Assembly: GCA_023678885.1 (NCBI GenBank)
Contig: CM042996.1
Coordinates: forward strand, 9,792,602-9,856,601
Direction: 5' to 3'
Length of the DNA stretch: 64,000 nucleotides
Source of the DNA: Pogostemon cablin
Taxonomy: Eukaryota; Streptophyta; Magnoliopsida; Lamiales; Lamiaceae
Below, one piece after another: positions 32,739 through 46,175 of this stretch (the stretch's first letter is position 1; each line of letters begins with the position of its first letter). The notes under the pieces are model-generated. The model did no database searches and was not told where the DNA came from. It saw nothing but the letters and a program-made list of their open reading frames with translations. The position numbers were made by a program, and so were the translations under genes.

Positions 32739-33364
32739 TATATATGATTAAGAAAAAATAATATTTGTCTAATTTAATTGTTTTCCTCGTAATTCATGAA
32801 AAAATAAAGAGTGATAATATTTTTAACAAAATGTAATCCTGATCAAGAAAAACTGATAATCGTTATTTTATGAACAATTTATAGAATAAATAAAATGTTA
32901 TAATATTTTTAATAAATAGTGATATGATTAAGAAAAAGTATTTCATGAATAAAAAGTAATAATTTTGTAATAAAAAGTAAAAAAGTTATAACTGTGCAAT
33001 TAAACTATTTTATGAGCAATTCATGGGATGGATAAAAAGTATAAACATTATTAATAAAAAGTGGTACCTAATAAAGAAAAAGTGATAATTGTTTAATTGA
33101 ACTACTATATAAATAATTAATAGACTCAATAAAAGATATAGTATTTTTAATAAAAAACTTATACCTGATCTAGAAAAATAATAACACATCAATTGAAATA
33201 TTTTTTGAATAATTACTAGGATCAATAAAAAGTGATAATATATTTAATAAAAATGAAATATAATCGATAAAAAGTGATAATCAACCAATTAAATTATTTC
33301 ATAGAGAATTTATTTTTTAGTAATTATAAAAAAGTAGTATTACATCTTTAACTAAAAAACATAA

Positions 33365-33368
<4 letters not shown>
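32739..33368. repeat. Degenerate GTGATAAT repeat array
   Basis: AAAAAGTGATAAT-type units separated by TTAAACTATTTTATGA-type linkers recur about every 100 bases, as at 28290-28890. No coding content. Confidence 0.5.

Positions 33369-33369
<1 letters not shown>

Positions 33370-33442
<73 letters not shown>
33370..33442. repeat. Microsatellite (AT)n
   Basis: About 36 uninterrupted AT units. This is a likely site of length error in assembly. Confidence 0.95.
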
Positions 33443-33445
<3 letters not shown>

Positions 33446-33752
33446 CTTTAATATGTAATAAGTAAATAATAAAATATTTTATATTTAAATTCATATGCTC
33501 TTTGAAGGAAGTGTACTTAAGTTATATTGTAGTATGAAGTTCTATGTGTACTTGTGGGATACTGCTTACCATGAATGGTGCTCTGTTATTTATCAAAAAT
33601 CCATGTGAGATTTTGAGCTTTATTCATGTACATAATTACATGATATTTCTTTTCTAGTGAGTATCGTTCTTGTACGTGTATTCTAGAACTTGTCTTGAGT
33701 CTCCTTGAATATTCAAGATTAGTCTAGCGGATTGTGGAAATGATATTAGGCA

Positions 33753-34968
33753 TGTTGGCATTCGATCGTGTGGCTAACGTAACCCATTAGGGTTCCATAC
33801 GATTCTACTGCAGCGGAAGCAAAAGAGCAGAATCATATTACCTTTCACCAGGGTTGATGTAGAGGATGATCAGAAGCAGCAGTAAACGACCTTTCGATCT
33901 TCTGTTGTACTCACAAGTCTGATCCTGATATTGTGTGGGCAACAATCTTTAGGATCTTCTTAATTTGCTTTCCTCCCTCTTTCTGTCGTGTGTTAAGTGT
34001 CAGTATTAGGGTTCCGGATAAGCTAAGGTAACTTATATACATGGGCTATAGCAGGGACCAGGTGGAGAAATTGGGTTGGGCCTCCATTGGCTTAAGTATT
34101 CAAGGTTAGTCCAAAGCTTATACTTAAGTCCAATAATGATAATAATAATAATATAGTCCACTAAAATATTATTACTACACTGCCTTTCCAATCCCAAAAT
34201 TACGTTTTGGACTCCTTATTATGAGCCCGTTAGTCTCTCCATATTTAAGATATACAATGTCCATTAATTAATTAAGTTACTGACAATTTCATTAATTAAT
34301 ATCTCATCCGAGAGTAGTACCACTCAACCTCATTATCATGCCGGAATAAATCCACCTGCAGGGTTTATATGATAATCCTTATGAGCTCCTCAAGGGGACA
34401 TCATCAACCTATGACGGACATGGATTCCTTCTACAATCAACAGCACACCATAGAGACAACACTATTTCCCAACTCACTGAGTTTGTTGATTTAATTGCAT
34501 CTAAATCTCACCCATTGATGAATCAAAGAAATACATACTGCCCTACGTGTCGAGGTTATTGTATAGGGATTAAGAGCACGAACATCCATAATAACAGAGA
34601 TCAAGTTCTTCTATAAGTCAATATAAGTCGAACGATCTCAAGCAGTCCTGCTCAATACACACAAGTGCACTAGTGTGATTCTATAGCCAAGACAAGCTAT
34701 TAACCAACCCACACTACAACCATCCCGATAGAGAGTCCCCGTCTATCTCGGTTGTGAGCATCTGTTTATACTTTATAAGGAAACCGATAATATGATCTTC
34801 CGCGTGTTGTCGCACAACATATTATCTACAGTACAAAGTAAGTGGACTATTGCATCGTGCATAAAATTAATTATAAGATGCAATCATTTGATCATATGAT
34901 TCTCATTTCAAATTAATTGTTATAACATTGTTCATACGAAAGCTAGACTTTTAGTATACAATCCAACA
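33753..34968 (-). mobile_element. Solo copia LTR, family E
   Basis: Plus strand: starts TGTTGGCATTCGATC and ends ACAATCCAACA. The flanking pentamers are AGGCA and AGGCC. The uninterrupted copy at 5470 reads AAGGCCATC, so the left one has one change. No primer site or purine tract adjoins it. Confidence 0.85.
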
Positions 34969-35162
34969 AGGCCATCTTTGAATAGCCCAATTTTTCCCAT
35001 ATACTTTACCTGAATTCATTAAATCCCTTGTCAGCCCATTTGAGCCTTTTTAAATCCATTCTTTTGATAGCCAATAAAGTTTAATTGAAGTGAGTGGTGA
35101 TTTGAGGGATGACAAGGATGATGAAAGAATAGTCTTAAGGATGAAAAGAAAAATTCTTGGAG

Positions 35163-35265
35163 TAGTGCTTAAATCTAGTACTCCATTGAAACAAACACCC
35201 TAGGGTAGTGCTTAAATCTAGTACCCTATGGAGGATGTTAGAGTTAGTGCCCGAAACTGGTACCT
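35163..35265 (+). repeat. Tandem TAGTGC...GGTACC motif
   Basis: Three degenerate copies (35164, 35206, 35243) of AGTGC(C/T)(C/T)(G/A)AA(A/T)CT(G/A)GTAC(C/T) at about 40-base spacing lie in the 3' untranslated region. Two copies occur at 5734 and 5768 in the other family A element. Function unknown. Confidence 0.55.
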
Positions 35266-37232
35266 CAAAAGAAAAAAAGAAAAAGAGAAAAAGGGTGAAG
35301 AAAAGGAGAATGATGGAGTTGAAGAGCTAGAAAAAGTTGAAAAGAAAATTTTGTGCTTGAAGGAGAAAGATGGAAAAGTGTTGTGCTTAATTGAAGTGAT
35401 GAGGAAAATTAAAGATTGAGAGAGACGGTCGCTTGATCGATCAGAGTTTTGAGTCACTTGTCCATATATTTCCTACCTTAACCAAAGAGTCCACATTACA
35501 ACCAAATAAAAAGGCCTTTTTGATCCATGATTTGCTAGCTACAAGTAAAAGGAGAGTTGAGACAATAGGCAAGTTTATGGTTACGCATGCACTTGAATTG
35601 AATTTGAGCATAAACACCTTAACCCATAAGTGTACATCTTTTACACTTGAGTGCGAGTGATATATACTTCTCGTAAGAACATGTTAATGGAGCATTTGAA
35701 TTGGTGGTGATTGTCTTATCTTGTATGCTATGAATAGATTATTACATGTGATAAGAGTTGCATGACCTAAGTTGAGGACAATTGTATTTTGAAGGGGGTA
35801 TTGGTCATAGTCCTTGTTTTCCGCTAATTTTCTAACTCACTTTCTCTTTATTTTTTATTTTGTTGCCTCGGGACGAGCAACGGGTAAGTTTGGGGGATTG
35901 TTGAGAGTGGAAATTAGCGTGTTTAAGTGTCCAATTTAACACTTTTTTATGATAATTATTGTTATATATTAGCACAAGTGTCTTATATTCAATATATGTA
36001 AGAAAAAGGTGCACTTGAGGTGTTTTATTGTGTTTTAGGTGGAAAAAAGGGATCAAAAGTGCAAAGTTGAAGAAAATGTGCAATTTGTGCAATGATGCTG
36101 AAAAACGCACGTCCAAATTGTGTAATTTTTCTGTGTTCATATAGAGCTCTGAATTAAAAGTGTTATTCATGGTTAGAAAAACACTGAAGAGAGGGTGGGT
36201 GTCATTTTCGCATGAAGAACACCTCAATCGAAATTCAAATGAGAAAGTTATGATCAAAATAGTGACGTCGCGCAAGCTGTTCTTGTTCAGCACGGATGTT
36301 CCAATTTTCATTACTTGTTACATAGTCAAATGTTGGAGTTACTGAGAGTTATTTATATGGATAAAAAGCCAAGGAAAAGAGGATCGCGTGAGTGTAAGAA
36401 TCACTTAATCGGAATTTGGACGAGGAAGTTATGCTCAAACTCGTGAAGTCGCGCAGCTGCGAGCGAGAATTTCCGAAAATTTCCGAAAATTACCTATTTC
36501 TTGGCCCACAATTAATCTCATTATCAGATAATCCTCCATGATTCACCCACATTTTTTATTTCCTTATTTAATTTCCTTCTCATACCTATATATATTTTAC
36601 ATCATTATTCATGTGAGGAGGAGGCCACAACAATACTACACCCCACAAGGGGGGATCACCCCCAACCATCATCCACATCTTGTCCTCCATCCATCTATCA
36701 CTTTGAAGATTCTTCTGCTGAATCAAGAGGAGTACCAAGAGGAGGATTCAAGACGGAGAAGGATGCGACGACGCCACATCTAGGGTTTATTTTGTTTCCT
36801 AATTTATCTTGTAATTTTCCAGACATCCGGGTAAGATTTAGCCAACACCCATGATTGTTCTTCGTAACATCATGAGCTAGAGCCTTTTTGGTAGAACTAG
36901 ATTTGTGAAGGTTTTTACTAATTAATTGAACTTTCGTGTGTAAACTCCGTACAACACTACTTGTGGATTGATTTTATATATGATTGTGCTTTCTTAATTC
37001 ATATTCACGGTAGTTTTGTGCATCTTCAATTGATATATATAGTCTGAATATATATCTTGGTTGTAGATTGAGTGTGTTCACCGCTGAACAGGATTTCATG
37101 TTATGATTTTAAGTGATGGGACTTCGAAGCTTCATTAGAACTATCATATATGAATACTTATTAATTGAATTGAATTCGAGTTATTAAGTAGGATAAAGAG
37201 GATAATTTTATTGTACCTATCACTACTAGAAA

Positions 37233-37905
37233 TCTGTGAATAGATATCGGTGATTCACCGATATCTATTTAGTATTTCCACCATTAATATATTAATGGAT
37301 GTGTTATTAAAGGTCCCTAAATAGATATCAGTGAATCAACGATATCTATTCAATATTCCACCATTATTAATGGAGATTTTATAAAAGGTCCTCTAAATAA
37401 ATATCGGTGAATCACCGATATGTATTTCATAAATAAATATCAGTGAATCATCGATATCTATTCAAAATTCCACCGTTATTAATGGAGGTGTTATTAAAGG
37501 TCTCTAAAATAGATATCGGTGAATCACAAATATGTATTTCATAAATAGATATCGGTAAATCACAAATATCTATTCGGTATTCCACCGTTATTAATGGAGG
37601 TGTTATTAAAGGTCCCCTAAAAAGATATCGGTGAATCACCGGTATCTATTTCATTAATAGATATCGGTGAATCATCGATATCTATGCAGTATTCTACCGT
37701 TATTAATGGAGGTGATATTAAAGATATGGAACAATAGATATTAGTTATCCACCGATATATATTATGTTAATAGATGTCGGAGTTTCACTATTATCTATTA
37801 AAAATTCACTGATATCTATGAAGATGATATTAAATATATTGAACAATAGATATCGATGATTCACGAATATCTTTTTTCTAATTACATATCGGTGATCTAC
37901 TAATA
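37233..37905. repeat. Left subterminal palindrome array of CACTA
   Basis: About twelve copies of AGATATCGGTGAATCACCG with an inverted second half (a near-perfect palindrome of about 30 bases). They are separated by CCACCGTTATTAATGGAGGT spacers. This fits transposase-binding subterminal repeats of Spm-type elements. Confidence 0.85.
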
Positions 37906-39322
37906 TATATTTACTTCAACCATAAAATTCTAATTTAAATAAAAAATTCAATAAACCCTTACATTTTAACAAATATTTTATTCCTCAACACATCAATACG
38001 AGTATCCAATTTCAACGCCAAACATTCCAACATACAAAGAACATAATTAAACTTAATATATACTAAAAGAAGCATGAAAAATGTAGCTAATGTCCTATCC
38101 CACCCACAAAACAAGATGTAAACTTTCTTGATTGATAAAGTCCACTCCATCGTAGCTAATTGCACATACATCTCCTGCATAAGGAATAAGATCAACAATT
38201 TGGATTTAAAACAATTACACTTGTATAAATTGCTTTATCTATCATGAAGAAACATGAAATTGATAATCCTTACATTTTTTGTTTACTTAATAAAGAAAAA
38301 ACACAAAATAGTGTGATCAAGCTTGAAACTTGACTAATAGTAGCTACATTATTACATAGCTTACATCTTTCTTATTACTAATGAATATATGCACATACTT
38401 CTTCATAAAGAGAAGCTTTTACTTAAAATTCACCTAAGTGTCAATTTCATTCGTTAGTAACTTAGTATCCAAATATTTATAAAAAATCAAACCTGACATC
38501 AACAATTAATTTACATGTCCCGTTCTAGTATATTTAAACACATATATGATAAAACTTCTTTTGAAAACACAATCACATCAATTTTATAAAAACACAATAT
38601 TCACCAAGGCAAAAATGAAAATACAAACTTTTAAAAAATTAATAAAAGACGGCCAAAGAAACGCAATCAAAAGCACCATTAATGAAAATGTAATCACTTT
38701 AGAACCAATTAGATCAGAACACAAGAATTATAGTTTGTCAATTAATTGCTTCATAATATTGACCTTACTAGTTCATATATAGTATACAACCAACAGATTA
38801 AGTTTAATTTAAAAAGAATCACATAAGTAACAGAAGTGATTAATTATAGCAACGGTTATAGGTTGAGATGACTATTACATAAGTTAAAACGAAATAATTA
38901 ATTTTTACTCATCATACTTCATCTAATATATACACTTAACAGAAAATCTTGCATAAATTTTAAGATTCATTAAATTTCAACAAAATTCAGATCTTTCAAC
39001 AGGTCATACTCATCACTCTTCAAACTCAATGTGTTAAATTAATTAAGAACTCAACAATTTGATATCTAGATTAAAAAAACTACAACTAAATGTTTATATA
39101 TAAATTCTGGCGCGTGATAATACGAAATTATCTATGCATTAGTAGAGCTTATGGTGAAATTTAAAACCACAACTACAACTGTGCACAAAGCAAATTTGAT
39201 ATTTCATCGACAAATTGCAACGAATTCCAAATCACAATACAGAAATAAAACTATTCAAAGTCTAACTATTTATAATTTTAAACAGATAGGTATTAACTTA
39301 ATCCAAAATGTGTTTAAGTGTA
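37906..39322. other. AT-rich CACTA interior without recognised exons
   Basis: Short open stretches are present (for example minus strand near 38198-37959) but none is recognisable. Probably intron-like or intergenic DNA taken up with the fragments. Confidence 0.35.
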
Positions 39323-40710
39323 CCTTCTGAACGTTCAGGAGATGAGTCAAAATTGTAAGCTACAATTCTCTCTCTAACATCAGCTATTCCACCATCATCT
39401 TCTTCTTCAACAGTTGTTGCCTGTCACGTTAAATGATAATTGAAATTAGTGACCTTTTTTTATTTTATTATTTTGCAGTGGTTTTATTGTTTTAATACCT
39501 AGTTCAAAATATTATATCTAAATTCACTAATAAAATTATGTATAAACATCATGCATGAGAACATTGAGATGAATAAACCATGCAATTTTAACCTTGGGCG
39601 CTGGAGCTTTTACTTATTAGCAATAGCAGCTGCTTTGCCTCTTGGTTTCTTCAATTAACTTTAGCTAAATATAATACAATGGATATTATCTTAACTTACT
39701 CAAGTTAAAATCACAACATGCATTGGATTAACATAAAAATAACGTGTTAACACAATAGGAGATAACTAACTAAAGCTAAATAAACTACCAGGAATATAAC
39801 ACTCATAACTAGATCCTTCTCTCTAATAATTAATTAGAATAGCAAGCAATTCCTACAACTTATATTTTCAATTTTAATCTTTAAACCTTGCTGAAGTTGG
39901 AGCAAATAGACACAATAAGTGAAAATTTGTTCATCATATGAGCTCACAAAAAATTTTTAACAAATATAGAGTTCGAACATTTTCCAAGTAATCATAACTG
40001 AAACTTTCCTATAAAACATAAGAGTAGATGTTATCAAGCACCAAGAGTTTTCAATACATCATTCATGCAAGCTTACCTGTGCAGCAATTGCTTGACTAAC
40101 AAAGTACTCCATCTCAGTTCTAAATTGCCTCCACAAATATTGACTAACAGATTACTCCATCTCAATACTAGCTATCTAGAAAATGCCTAGAAGTTATAGG
40201 AATTAGGCCAAAATACTCAAATTCTACAGGAAAATTTATTAAATCATTGTCAGTAAATTCTACAGGAAAATTTATTAAATCATTGTCAGCATCCTTATGC
40301 ATGATTAAGGAGGGTTACAATCAAGAAGAATAAGTTTCAGCTGTTGATAGGGAGTATAAAATGTGAGTTGATATTTAACTTAACAAGTCTAATTTTTTTC
40401 TATTCTCTGCAAAAGGGTTATAAGAAAGTAAGTTTTGCATGAATATCCTGGTCAAGTGATATTTTCATGTCCATATGACAAAAAAGTAAACACTTACAGT
40501 TGCACCCTTATATGTTCTCTATTCAGATACAACATGTTTCACATTTGGAATAGAAAATAGAGTTTAAATTTAGATATGCAGCACCTTAAAATAGAGTTTA
40601 AAATTAGAGTTAAAAAACTTACAACCTGTTGCACCCAAAATATTCTTTTGCCAGTCCCCACAGGATCTAAATCCAGCTGCTCACCCAATTTCTGAAGTTT
40701 AGAGATCTAT
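39323..40710 (-). pseudogene. Unidentified captured exons
   Basis: Three or four coding-like minus-strand segments are flanked by splice-like sites. One is ISKLQKLGEQLDLDPVGTGK (about 40710-40620). Another contains EMEYFVSQAIAAQ and ends at a GTAAGC donor near 40077. The third contains TTVEEEDDGGIADVRERIV (about 39422-39323). A fourth, KKPRGKAAAIANK (near 39640), ends in a stop. The acidic and basic patches look nuclear, but I do not recognise the gene. They may derive from one host gene. Confidence 0.35.
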
Positions 40711-42262
40711 GAAACCAAATACATACAAGTTAATTACACCAATTGAATTTAACAGAAGACTCAAGCAATACATAAAATAGGAGTTTTTTTTAATACCAAG
40801 CCAAAACCATACTTCTTCAATTCGTCTTGTAACCTTATCCTTTATTTTTTATGTAAACTTGGAAATAACCAGTCAAAGGAAAGGTAGGGAAAGAAAAAGA
40901 GTTATTCAACTCCTTGCAATTGAAGGATTTACAGTGCTTTTGTAAACAAGGTAGAAAAGTTGAGCAATAAAACGGGATTTTAGGCATAACAATCACAAAT
41001 TCCATCAAAAAACTCTTCTTTTATTTCTTTCTTTCTTTCCTTTTTTTTTTGGAAATTTGGCAGAATGAAACCTGATGTGATTAATGCTGTCAAATTTCTT
41101 TTCAAATAATATTTGGAGATTCAAGTGTAACTTTTACATGATCAACACTTCAAAACTCTCCAACAATATATGCATACATTTGCATTATACATATTATCGT
41201 TCTTTGAAAGAATACACTGAAAAATGTTTACCAAACATCTCACAAACCAATACAACAAATTACTAAAATATAAAGATTAGGGAAAAAAAAAAAAAAGATA
41301 AATAAAATAAAGAGGCTACCCAGCCCTATGTAAATTTCAAATAATAAAGTACAGAATAAATGCAACTCACATGACAATTTGAGACAGCACTTTAGACCCA
41401 TTCAATGCCTGCAGTTTAGTGTATAAATAAGTTATGGAAACTGAGAGCACAATAAGATAGTGGCTTAGGAAAATTTCTTTCTTAATGAACGGAGTAAAAG
41501 AATCACCTTGAGGCTACATCAAAAAAATCTTCTCATAGAAAACTTTATCTGCAGTAAATCAATGAAAAATGTTAGATATCAATAACGTCACTCTTGAATT
41601 TTTTTTGTCATAAGAAAAAAAAAGCAATAATGGCACATGATAATTATTACATTAAGTCAAGGATGATGCTCAATAATTAAGTCAAGGATGATGCTCAATT
41701 TATTCCTACCAATTCAACCTATAATGCGATAAGTTGCACATGCAAAAAGGTTTTACATAGGTCTTATCGATGAATATCTCAACAATGACAACAACAATAA
41801 TAATAAGAGTAATAATAGGAAAGAGAAATGGTTGAACAATTAAATAAATTAAATAAATAAGATGCAAGTTATGGTGAGTTTCAAAAAGCTCCAAACTAAT
41901 GAATTTTTAATAGTTCAAGCAAACACAATCCAACAGACTTCACTATTGAATAAAAAAGTGAAGAAAATTAAGAATTAATCAACAACAAAAGATAAGATCA
42001 TAATTTACCTTAAAAACCTAAGTGTTAAATGAGATACTCAAGGTATATAAGAAGTAAATTCATGTTGATAAGATACTCAAGTCAATCAAGCTGTGTTTGG
42101 TAAATATAATTATTTAATGAGATACTTAAAGTCAATCGCGCAGTGCATGGTGAACTTAATATATCGTAAGCATGTAATCTACTGAAAGATTATTTTGGTT
42201 TAATAAAGACTGATAAACAATTCCACTGAACGATACAGAAAGTCAGCATACATGCTTTTAAC
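40711..42262. other. CACTA interior, intron-like
   Basis: AT-rich DNA with no recognised exon. A 27-base direct repeat (AATTCTACAGGAAAATTTATT and flanks) occurs just to the left at 40219 and 40256. Confidence 0.35.
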
Positions 42263-42994
42263 CAACCAGCTTCATTAATCTTTCTGATGGCAAGATTAAA
42301 TGTATCAGCAACATACATTTCCTTTATCATCCAGTGACACCCTCTTTGGATGATTGAAACGAGCATCACTTGGTTTTCCATCTACATATCCCGTGCAACC
42401 CAAAAATGATCCTACCACCAATCTTGCCCTGCTATCTATATAAATAACAAATTTTTTATGAGGTAGAACTCCAAAAATAAATGAATATACAAACTAACAT
42501 GTTTTCAACATCTATAAGCAAAAGTAAAACATACTCAATTTTTTACTTGAGTGCATAATCGAGAATGTATGGTAAGTAACACTAACTAGATGACACAAAA
42601 TTTTCAAGCATACTACCCCAATGAGTGAAACAGTTAAACTTGTGTAACTCAAAAGCCCACAAGTCAAGGTTACAACTCATTCTTTGTTTCTAGTGAGGAG
42701 GCAAGCAAAAATGTAAGATAATTTAACTTCTAACGGTTTTGTATTTGTATTAGAAGTATCAGTAATAAAATATAGCCCACATCAATAAGAGACAGCATAA
42801 TCTGTAAAAGAACCGAAAGCTCACACTGCGATAAGTGGGGGGGGTAATTCGAATAATGTTGCTATTATTAGCTTCCACAGCAAAAAGCTCTTCATCTTGC
42901 GAGACACGTACAACATAAGGAACAACCCCAAGCTCATTCCCCTCAACAACAGTCTTCACTAGATATCCATCCTCGAACTGAAGCAAATTATCAT
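42263..42994 (-). pseudogene. Captured fragment of an NHL-repeat protein gene
   Basis: Exon 42994-42825 encodes DGYLVKTVVEGNELGVVPYVV and EELFAVEANNSNIIRITPP, the start of a plant NHL-domain protein. Exon 42435 to about 42263 encodes ARLVVGSF, VDGKPSDARFNHPK and ADTFNLAIRKI, the first NHL repeat. The splice sites fit: exon one ends CAGT before GTGAGC and exon two starts ATAGCAGG after TATATAG. An extra-base error in the C run near 42840 and a two-base loss near 42325 break the frame. Introns are kept, so capture was at the DNA level. Confidence 0.75.
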
Positions 42995-44281
42995 CTGCAA
43001 CATAACAAAGTTGATAATAATTATATGCAGTCAGGTAAATGTTGATTTCTCACTAAAACGTTTTCAATTACAGTTAGATTTTACATATTGGAATCCAAAT
43101 ATGTCCCATTAACTACACATTCTCTAATAAACAAGAAAATGAGTACATAACTTTCTTTTTTTTCCATAGTCCAATTGTAAAAAGAGATTCAAACAGCAGT
43201 ACAGCACAGCAGGTTTTCATGATAAATTAAAAAATTTTTGAACTAGTAATAAACACACAAAAGAAGTGGATTCTACTTGATTGGTGGGGTGTTTTGGAGG
43301 AGGACCTTGTCCATTTCACAAGTGAGGAGAGGTGTTTTATAAACGGCCCATATTACGTTTCAAAAACAAAACAAATTAAATTACAAATAATTCGAGCGGA
43401 GGTTCCCATAAATGACACCTGAATTAGCATGTAATAAAGATTATTGTGCTGGAATAAACTTAAAAAATATGTTGTAATAAATACTATTATACTTGTACAG
43501 GACATTCAATCAGTAGTTAAATACCTTCTTTTAGAAACTTCTACACATTCAAATCTCATCTTTAATCTCATCCCCACTGACAACTTGTGATTTTGTGCTT
43601 CAAGATATTTGTTTACACTTGCTATAAATTCAGAACGACTAGTCCAGCATAGATATGATAGAAACTTTGATGAAGTTTCTTACAGGTAACCACAAGGAGA
43701 GGTGGTCTAAGCATACAACAAGCCCAAAAAGAGATAAAATGATGATATTTATCTGAGCTACACTGTACAACCTTCTCCACAGTCCCATAAGAAAATAGTT
43801 ACTATGCTCGATTTAAAAAGTGATCACAAACGTGGCAAGCATAAATGACACATGTTATGTGCCAAATGAACGTATCTTAACCTCCTATTTCATTTTGATT
43901 ATTTTTTTCGACTTTATCAACTTATCACCAGAACAATGACGTTTATATACATTCTTTTTGAAATAACTCAACACGTAATATCAGCATGATTAGAGTAGTT
44001 TAAAGACTCAACAATTTATCTGATATGAGATTTCACTTTTATATTAGATGTCTATAACAAGACTCAACACTTTAACTCTTTATTTTGAATTTTTACTCTC
44101 ACCACCCGAAGTAGTTCTCCCGCATAACAAACTGATAATTCAAACCCCCTAAACTAACTAATCCTAGTTATTTCAAAAAATAAGTGGAATTACTTCCAGA
44201 AACAAGATTTGTGGCTTCTAAGATTAAAGTTGCATCCTCACTTTACAATTAAAAAGATTAATGGGACGGAACCAGAAATAC
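42995..44281. other. CACTA interior, intron-like
   Basis: AT-rich DNA between captured fragments. No exon recognised. Confidence 0.35.
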
Positions 44282-44635
44282 CTCAGAAATACGCAAGGCA
44301 CAAATGACAGCGGGAACATCCTCCCTTTCTTATTCCTTAAGACTCTTCAGGCTCCTTGTAGAAAAATAGATCAACCTGCCCAAAAATGATAATGATGATT
44401 TAAAATTAGACTTTATGGAGACATTAGAAATCATTACAGTAAGCACCTGGATCATTTTGAAAGGACTCGACTCAGTAACACATAGGAAACATATCACATG
44501 TTGTAGAAACATTACACAAGAGCAGATCACTTAACAAAGAAATGTAAATCCATATAGAGGACTCACCACACAAGGCCATGTAAATTCATTATCACCACTG
44601 ATTGTCTGATCAATGGAAGGTTCTTCAAATGCACA
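44282..44635 (-). pseudogene. Captured exons, one resembling ribosomal protein SA
   Basis: Exon 44375-44282 starts after a GGGCAG acceptor and encodes VDLFFYKEPEES, close to the conserved VDLFFYREPEE of plant 40S ribosomal protein SA. A TAA then stops it, and an acidic stretch like the SA tail follows in register. The exon at 44635-44567 (CAFEEPSIDQTISGDNEF, with acceptor and GTGAGT donor) is not one I can place in SA. It may come from another gene. Confidence 0.5.
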
Positions 44636-45118
44636 CTGCTTATGATAAACAAAAAGGAAAATATTTGTTTAAGAACCAAGTAGAGAAGAACCCATGAGAC
44701 TAATAGCTTGGCGAGAATCAGTTAGTGCTGGAACCATTCTTTTTAAGAGAACAAATAGTGGTTTTTATTCTCATTTAATCAGTTAACTTTGAATTAGTTT
44801 GATAAAAATACTATTAAACAACAAGAGCTAAACATCAATGAAAAAGGGCATGAAAATCTCATCTCCGAACAATGCAGCAACAAAACACTCAAAATTCATG
44901 CTGCATTTAAGGTTTTATTAACAGCAACTATCTCACGCTTTTAGTTTTATGAAATCTTCAACTAAATCTGAGTTCAAAATTTCCAATAAAAGCAATCACA
45001 TGATAAATTTCGTCCCAAAAATCAAGCTAGCCTCATAAACCATTATCCATCAACACATCAAACCAAAGTGTGTGTGTGTGTGATAGAAAAAGTGAGAGAT
45101 AGAGGTTGATTTCAACCA

Positions 45119-45300
45119 GAATTGGAGCATTACTCCACCACGAGCCGTGCGGAGGCCGGGCGTCTGCTGGACGTCGTCGAGAAGATCCTCTGAAAAAGAT
45201 TTCAGAGGCGCACGTGATTTTGCCATCTTGGCTGAGGAGACTGAGCCGCTGCTCGAAGGCTCCGACCAGATCTACTCCAGCTCCCCCAGCGCAAGGTACT
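45119..45300 (+). pseudogene. Captured fragment of a plant DnaJ protein gene
   Basis: The plus strand reads EAGRLLDVVEKIL, then after a one-base frame slip at a TGA (near 45190) EKDFRGARDFAILAEETEPL and LLEGSDQI. This is the N-terminal region preceding the J domain in plant DnaJ heat-shock-type proteins (EKxFxGARDFAILAQExEPLLEGSDQI pattern). The J domain itself is missing. It lies on the strand opposite to the NHL and SA fragments. Confidence 0.65.
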
Positions 45301-45894
45301 TAAATTCCTAAGAACATACCTAATTCTGTTAAAGATATTTTCAGCAAGAAGAATGATAGCCTTACAATAATATTGAAGAAAGGTAATTAAATTTAGCAAA
45401 CTTCACCAGTAGATCCTAAATTATAAATTGACAAAACATAACTGAAAAGCAAATTCACACATGAAACAATGATAAACACTCACCAAGCTGCTTCAACTCG
45501 CCAAGTCTGCAACACAATTGAGGAATTTCATTGAGAATTACATTCAGATTGATGAAAAAGTATGGATAATGAAGCAATACAACACTTGGTTCTGAACAAG
45601 AAAAAACGACAAAAAGGAAGGATAATATCTCTGAAACTGTTCTGTGTCGACAAACTTCAGGGAGACGGGCAGGAGGAAGATGTGTACTCTCACTAGACAG
45701 AGAGTGATGTGTACACAAAAAGGAGGAGAGTGAACTTTCAACTGCTCGTCCAGCGTCGGAAAGGTGTGGGTGACCTGGAGTGGCAGGTGCGGCGGTGCTG
45801 TGAGTCGCTTGCGCTGTGGCGAACAGGAAGGCGCGGGTACTGGCCCTCGTGAATGGGTGGCTCGCGAGCAACTACGAACATTGACGCCAATAGG
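45301..45894 (-). other. CACTA interior, possible captured 5' gene end
   Basis: A 138-residue minus-strand frame (45871-45455) has a Ser/Pro/Ala-rich start and no recognised domain. A TTGTGTTGCAG acceptor and GTGAGTG donor near 45510-45487 would define a tiny exon. Not identified. Confidence 0.25.
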
Positions 45895-46175
45895 TGGGCT
45901 CGCGACCGGAGAGGGGGAGTGTGGCCGGCGGCGTCTTGGATGGCGGGATTCACGATTTCAGATCGTTCTTCGATATTTGGAATTTGCTAGGCTACCTAGG
46001 GCTCGATCCCTTGTGTTTTGTTCTTGTGTGTTTGCTAGGCGACCGGAGAAGAGGAGTGTGGCCGGCTGCTTGTGGCCGGCGGCGAGAGGTGGTCGTGGGT
46101 TCTTCGATTTGGTTTGGCGGAATTCACGATTTCAATTTTGGAGGGTTCTTCAATTTTGGTAATTTGTAGGCTAGG
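45895..46175 (+). repeat. GC-rich direct duplication near the right CACTA end
   Basis: GCGACCGGAGA...GGAGTGTGGCCGGC followed by ATTCACGATTTCA and TAGG...AGGG(C/T)TCGAT occurs at 45899-45995 and again at 46039-46172 with changes. The block is far more GC-rich than its surroundings and is perhaps a captured promoter or first exon. Confidence 0.5.

Noticed and set aside
45106..45303. 65-codon plus-strand frame as an independent gene
   Set aside because: It is an out-of-register shadow; the meaningful reading is the broken DnaJ-like frame in the same DNA.
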